Shown in pieces: positions 14,047-17,037 of a stretch of 17,037 nt of DNA (position 1 is its first letter; each line of letters starts with the position of its first letter). The stretch is taken from contig URXT01000038.1 in NCBI GenBank assembly GCA_900551915.1, positions 1-17,037 of the forward strand, written 5' to 3'. Origin of the DNA: an uncultured bacterium (lineage in GTDB: Bacteria; Cyanobacteriota; Vampirovibrionia; Gastranaerophilales; Gastranaerophilaceae). Made by a program: the position numbers and the translations under genes. The notes beneath the pieces were generated by a model that saw only the letters and a program-made list of their open reading frames with translations, did not search any database and was not told where the DNA came from.

Positions 14047-14107
14047 AAGGTTGGTTATTTTGGTTATGTTATAGTATGTTAATTATCCTGGGGTATTTAT
14101 GGGGTAT
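14027..14107. repeat. Two sets of short direct repeats
   Basis: TATTTTGGTTAT occurs at 14027-14038 and 14056-14067, with a partial TTGGTTAT at 14051-14058. GGGGTAT occurs at 14090-14096 and 14101-14107, one helical turn apart (11 nt). No coding explains them. Such clustered direct repeats can be arm-type sites of a tyrosine recombinase attachment region or an operator, but no integrase is present. Confidence 0.5.
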
Positions 14108-14192
14108 GTCTATTTAATTCGCGTGAAGATTTTTTTTTGCCAGAAACCTTCCAAAAACTTTACAAAAGTTTATAATTCCGATTCTTCAAATC

Positions 14193-14201
14193 TGCTATCA
14201 T
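14193..14201 (+). promoter_or_regulatory. Extended -10 promoter of the YkgJ-like gene, leaderless configuration
   Basis: TGC-TATCAT (14193-14201) is followed by six nt and the ATG at 14208. No ribosome-binding site is visible. An upstream TATAAT (14171-14176) with TTCCAA (14149-14154) is an alternative promoter with a short leader. Confidence 0.4.
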
Positions 14202-14207
14202 GTAAAT

Positions 14208-14639
14208 ATGTTTTTGAAATTAAAAAAGTGGTTTTTATCAAAAATTCTCAGGCGGCATTACTACCGCACGGGCAAATGCAATGCTTGCGGAAAATGCTGC
14301 ACACAGATTTATGTAAAACATTTTAAACACGTAATTCAGGAAGAAAAAGAATTCAAAAAACTTCAATTACTGCACAGATTTTATGCCGGCTTGAAAATTA
14401 TAGGCAAAGATGACATTGGACTGATTTTTGAATGCACAAATCTTGACCCTGAAACACACAAATGCAAAATTCACAAAAACCGTCCCGGGATTTGCCGGCG
14501 CTATCCGCAAGAGGAACTTTTCTCAATGGGCGGCGCGCTCTCAGATGACTGCGGTTACAAAATGGAGCCGATAATTTCTTTCTCCGAAGTTCTTGAAAAA
14601 GAAAAGAAGAAATCTCATAGAATTTTCAGAGGAATTTGA
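14208..14639 (+). CDS. YkgJ-type cysteine-cluster protein (putative zinc/iron-chelating domain)
   Basis: The 143-residue protein has a basic, aromatic N-terminus (1-22) and the cysteine pattern of the CxxCxxC(C) YkgJ family (PF03692-type): Cys24, 27, 30, 31 in CNACGKCC, then Cys76, Cys86, Cys96 in RPGICRRYP, and Cys115. The family is thought to coordinate zinc or an iron-sulfur site; its biochemical role is unsettled. It converges with hydF with 6 nt between stops, so proximity of two metal-binding proteins may be coincidental. No Shine-Dalgarno; an extended -10 lies six nt before the ATG. The family is recognised with confidence, the role is not known. Confidence 0.85.
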   Translation: MFLKLKKWFLSKILRRHYYRTGKCNACGKCCTQIYVKHFKHVIQEEKEFKKLQLLHRFYAGLKIIGKDDIGLIFECTNLDPETHKCKIHKNRPGICRRYPQEELFSMGGALSDDCGYKMEPIISFSEVLEKEKKKSHRIFRGI

Positions 14640-14645
14640 AGCCGG

Positions 14646-15860
14646 CTATTTGAAAATCTTCATCGCACGCGGCAAGATACCTAAGCAATACGAAATCGCA
14701 ATTCCGTAGTTTGTTATCGGAATATTTTTTTCATTTGCAATCAAAATTCTTGACAAGATTTCACGGCGGTTTGTCATGCATGCGCCGCAGTGAATTACAA
14801 GCGAATATCCGGAAATGTCCGGAAAATCATGTCCTGCAAAATTTTCAATGATTAGATTTTTGCCTGTTTTTTTGCGTAAAAGATTTGGAATTTTAACACG
14901 CCCGATATCATCTTCAATCGCGTGGTGCGTGCAGCTTTCAAGAATTAAAACTTTGTCGCCGTCTTTGAGATTTTGAATAGCCTCCGCGCCTTTTGCAAAA
15001 GCTTTCAAATCACCTTTCAAACGCGCAAAAAGTATTGAAAAAGAAGTCAACGGAATGCTCTCTGGAACTATTTCAGAAACCTGCTTAAACGCCTGACTGT
15101 CTGTAATTACAAGTGCCGGCAGGTTTTTGAGGTTGTCAATGGCTTGCGCAAGTTCGCTTGTCTTTACAACATAAGTCAGGCAGTTACTGTCGAGTAAATC
15201 TCTAAGCGTTTGAACCTGCGGGAGAATAATTCTTCCCTTCGGCGCCTCTTTATCAATCGGGATTACAAGAATTACAGTGCTTTTGGAAGGAATTAAATCC
15301 CCTGCAATTTTGGGCGGATTTACAAAGTCTTCCGGAAGAAGTTTAACCAGCGCGTCTTTAAACTTAAAAACAAGTTTTTCATCAGTTTTTACAGAGGTTA
15401 TTAAAAATGAAGCCAAACCCTTTTCTAACAAGGCCTCCTTCTTATTAAAGGCTTCTATAGCTTTATTTTGTAATTCTTCATTATCGCATTTGTTCACCAA
15501 AATCAGATATGGTATTTTAAGTTCGTCAAACTTTTTGATTAAATCTTTTTCATACCCGTCAATTCCTGTATAATCACAAACAATCACGGCAATATCAGTA
15601 CGGTTTATTACAGACATTGTTTTCTCAAGTCTTTTCCCGCCAAGTTCGGTTTTATCGTCAATTCCGGCTGTGTCAAGAAAGGTAACCGCCCCGATTGGCA
15701 AAAGTTCCATAGACTTTTCGACAACATCGGTTGTTGTTCCCGGAGTTTCGGAAACAATTGAAACCTCCTGCGACGTAATTCTATTCAGCAGCGAAGATTT
15801 GCCGGCATTTGTTTTGCCGAAAATCCCTATATGCAGACGCATTGATTTTAAAGTTTTCAT
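14646..15860 (-). CDS. hydF: [FeFe]-hydrogenase maturation GTPase HydF
   Basis: HydF is the scaffold that assembles the two-iron subcluster made by HydE and HydG and passes it to apo-hydrogenase. The N-terminal GTPase domain has GKTNAGKSS (16-24, counted with the upstream GTG as 1), a TTT switch I near 43-45, DTAG (65-68) and NKCD (124-127). The C-terminal [4Fe-4S] ligands are Cys311 (SCTHH), Cys359 and Cys362 (HCGAC), with family histidines adjacent. All are intact. ATG at 15860 has GGAGGG eight nt upstream; the GTG three nt further up is a weaker choice. rpsO ends 76 nt upstream behind a terminator, so hydF must have its own promoter or use readthrough. HydE, HydG and the hydrogenase are not in the window, but HydF implies that the organism makes an [FeFe]-hydrogenase. 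Confidence 0.95.
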   Translation of the reverse strand: MKTLKSMRLHIGIFGKTNAGKSSLLNRITSQEVSIVSETPGTTTDVVEKSMELLPIGAVTFLDTAGIDDKTELGGKRLEKTMSVINRTDIAVIVCDYTGIDGYEKDLIKKFDELKIPYLILVNKCDNEELQNKAIEAFNKKEALLEKGLASFLITSVKTDEKLVFKFKDALVKLLPEDFVNPPKIAGDLIPSKSTVILVIPIDKEAPKGRIILPQVQTLRDLLDSNCLTYVVKTSELAQAIDNLKNLPALVITDSQAFKQVSEIVPESIPLTSFSILFARLKGDLKAFAKGAEAIQNLKDGDKVLILESCTHHAIEDDIGRVKIPNLLRKKTGKNLIIENFAGHDFPDISGYSLVIHCGACMTNRREILSRILIANEKNIPITNYGIAISYCLGILPRAMKIFK

Positions 15861-15884
15861 CACAACAACCCTCCGTTATCATAC

Positions 15885-15914
15885 AAAAAAAGGCCGCCGT
15901 CAGACAGCCTTTTT
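15885..15914 (-). terminator. Terminator between rpsO and hydF
   Basis: On the minus strand AAAAAGGC (15914-15907) pairs with GCCTTTTT (15894-15887), continued by U-G/G-C pairs around a UGAC tetraloop, and ends in seven T (15891-15885). It follows the rpsO stop by 22 nt. Confidence 0.85.
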
Positions 15915-15936
15915 CTGAATTTTAAAAGTCTAAAAC

Positions 15937-16206
15937 TTAACCTCTGATACCGAGTTTTTTAATAAGTTCTCTGTATTCATCAAGGTTTTGGTCTTTCAAG
16001 TAAGAAAGTAATCTCTTTCTTTTACCTACCATCATCAAAAGGCCTCTTTTTGTTGCGAAGTCTTTTTTATTAGATTTAAGGTGTTCTGTAAGTTCAGAGA
16101 TTTTTTTGCTCATCATGGCAATTTGAACGGCTGCTGAACCTGTATCTTTTTCGTTTGCGCCAAATTCTTTGATGATTTCCTGCTTGTTTTTCAAATTGAT
16201 TGACAT
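15937..16206 (-). CDS. rpsO: 30S ribosomal protein S15
   Basis: S15 binds 16S rRNA helices 20-22 early in 30S assembly. The 89-residue protein [16 protein letters not shown] ... [14 protein letters not shown] matches the family end to end, with the [16 protein letters not shown] rRNA-binding helix, [19 protein letters not shown] and the [11 protein letters not shown] motif. An in-frame Met 15 codons upstream (16251) is rejected because family members start at MSI and AAAAGGAA lies about 10 nt before it. Leader length from the proposed promoter is about 50 nt, long enough for S15 autoregulation, though no pseudoknot is recognised by eye. Confidence 0.97.
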   Translation of the reverse strand: MSINLKNKQEIIKEFGANEKDTGSAAVQIAMMSKKISELTEHLKSNKKDFATKRGLLMMVGKRKRLLSYLKDQNLDEYRELIKKLGIRG

Positions 16207-16263
16207 AATTAGTTTTTCCTTTTCTTGTTGAGTGATTATTGGCGTAAGCACTCTACATAAGGA

Positions 16264-16291
16264 ATTTTAATATATCAAAGAAAAATTGCAA
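16264..16291 (-). promoter_or_regulatory. Promoter of rpsO
   Basis: On the minus strand TTGCAA (16291-16286) and TAAAAT (16269-16264) are 16 nt apart. The same TTGCAA -35 is used by the partial gene at the left end, and the very similar TTGCAG by ruvC. Confidence 0.55.
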
Positions 16292-16320
16292 CATGTAAAT
16301 CGCAGTTATATTAATAAAAA

Positions 16321-16800
16321 TTAAGTTATATCTTCAAATACAGATTGAGCCAAGCCCATTCTCTGCATACTCACGGCGTTACGTCTTCCGTCAAGATAAA
16401 TGCTTGCCATACTTTCGGCGTTATTTGTACTTCTGATTAAATCTACAGTGTATCCTGACTCTCGTGCCGCACTGCTTTTTTGAGTAGAGGTAATCTTGCT
16501 TTCATCACCATTTGCCTGTTTTGCATAATTCTGGAGTAGTTCATTATATTTAACAAGATTTTTTTGCTGTTTGTTTTTTAATTGAATAAAAAGATTATTT
16601 GACTGATTATAAAGGTTTGTATATTTTTCATACATAGCCTTGCCCTTATTGTACAAGTCATGAATGCTTGTACTGCTCAATTGCTGCAAATAATAAGTTT
16701 CATTATTTTTAAACGTTTCATAAGAAATACCTTGTTCACGAAGTTTTTCAAAACGTGAATCATTTGTATACGTCGCTCTGTCAATTGAAGGATTGGGCAT
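16321..16800 (-). CDS. Unrecognised 159-residue coiled-coil-like protein
   Basis: The protein starts MPNPSIDRATYTNDSRF and is rich in Asn, Gln, Tyr and Lys. Residues about 55-95 (YEKYTNLYNQSNNLF, then KNKQQKNLVKYNELL) form a likely long helix or coiled coil; the C-terminal 45 residues contain RSTNNAESMASIYLDG. There are no cysteines, signal peptide or membrane segments, and no family is recognised. AAAAGGAAAG provides a strong Shine-Dalgarno. Composition resembles the 168-residue protein at 3219-3725 (Cys-free, Asn-rich), hinting at a shared exported or structural class, which is inference. It is followed by a separately promoted rpsO, and the palindromic repeat copy B lies upstream of its promoter region. 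Confidence 0.7.
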   Translation of the reverse strand: MPNPSIDRATYTNDSRFEKLREQGISYETFKNNETYYLQQLSSTSIHDLYNKGKAMYEKYTNLYNQSNNLFIQLKNKQQKNLVKYNELLQNYAKQANGDESKITSTQKSSAARESGYTVDLIRSTNNAESMASIYLDGRRNAVSMQRMGLAQSVFEDIT

Positions 16801-16883
16801 GATTCTTTCCTTTTCTCTTAATATCTTATATATATAAAGTATTTATGCCCGAAATAATTGCCTTTTTTGTGAAGAAATGTAAA

Positions 16884-17037
16884 AAGTGAAGGGTGAGTGG
16901 TGAAGAGTTAGTTATAGATGGGGGGTAGGGTGAAAAGTGAGAAGTGAAAGGTGAAAAGACCGTTACGGTTCTTGATAATGCGCTAATGCGCCGGAAAATT
17001 AAGTTATTTAAAATGGATATTCGTAAAATTCTATGAT
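16884..17037. mobile_element. Palindromic MITE-like element, copy B (cut by window end)
   Basis: Positions 16929-17037 match 13805-13913 over 109 bp with one difference. Upstream, AAGTGAAGGGTGAG (16884-16897) equals 13770-13783, but the spacing to the core is 10 nt longer than in copy A, so the arm region is variable in unit number. The sequence stops where copy A continues toward its right inverted arm, as expected for a contig broken in a repeat. Confidence 0.75.

Noticed and set aside
14047..14207. tRNA or known small RNA gene upstream of the YkgJ-like gene
   Set aside because: No cloverleaf, T-loop or acceptor stem could be drawn on either strand.
16207..16251. Longer rpsO reading starting at 16251
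   Set aside because: S15 proteins start at MSI; the Shine-Dalgarno supports 16206.
1..17037. CRISPR array, rRNA operon or complete insertion sequence
   Set aside because: No regularly spaced repeats, rRNA sequence or transposase frame is present.

Overview
The window is a low-GC, densely packed bacterial chromosome segment with genes alternating on both strands. Gene content suggests an anaerobe: a reverse-type rubrerythrin for peroxide detoxification and the [FeFe]-hydrogenase maturase HydF. It also carries housekeeping genes (murA, rarA, ruvC, miaB, rpsO, mtnA). The mix, with a matrixin/TPR protein, a membrane-anchored LysM protein and many short lineage-specific proteins, would fit a gut-type Melainabacteria/Gastranaerophilales genome or another low-GC anaerobe. 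That placement is inference, because no 16S or other decisive marker is present.

Layout. 1-940: a cut-off leftward gene ending in a poly-G (plus-strand poly-C) tract, then rubrerythrin (leftward) with a clear promoter and terminator. 941-2638: murA translationally overlapped by a small RWYDxDP-repeat protein, then a terminator. 2640-4401: three unrecognised proteins, one behind a sigma-28/SigD-like promoter and one glycine/methionine-rich with a Cys/His tail. 4398-6943: an orphan solute-binding protein divergent from rarA. 6956-8150: a LysM membrane protein divergent from ruvC. 8190-11252: a truncated ATPase gene start joined to a 5'-truncated metalloprotease-like/TPR gene, then a four-helix membrane protein and mtnA. 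11254-12377: a possible acetyltransferase, an AbrB-like regulator and a divergent 57-residue ORF sharing an inverted-repeat control region. 12378-13748: miaB. 13749-14207: a 459-bp gene-free stretch with a palindromic mobile-looking repeat, a leftward terminator and direct repeats. 14208-16800: a YkgJ-like cysteine protein convergent with hydF, then rpsO and an unknown protein. The right end stops inside a second copy of the palindromic repeat.

Three observations stand out. First, four genes (rarA, ruvC, miaB and the YkgJ-like gene) have no Shine-Dalgarno but carry a -10 box ending 6-7 nt before the start codon, as expected for leaderless mRNAs; most other genes have a Shine-Dalgarno. Second, a roughly 200-bp element with GTGAAAGGTGAAAAG inverted arms occurs twice, and a third arm-like tract sits between the solute-binding gene and rarA, where it supplies one gene's ribosome-binding site and start codon. 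Third, the 8190-8408 junction joins two unrelated genes and is either a real rearrangement or an assembly chimera. No complete defence, CRISPR, toxin-antitoxin or transposase system is visible.
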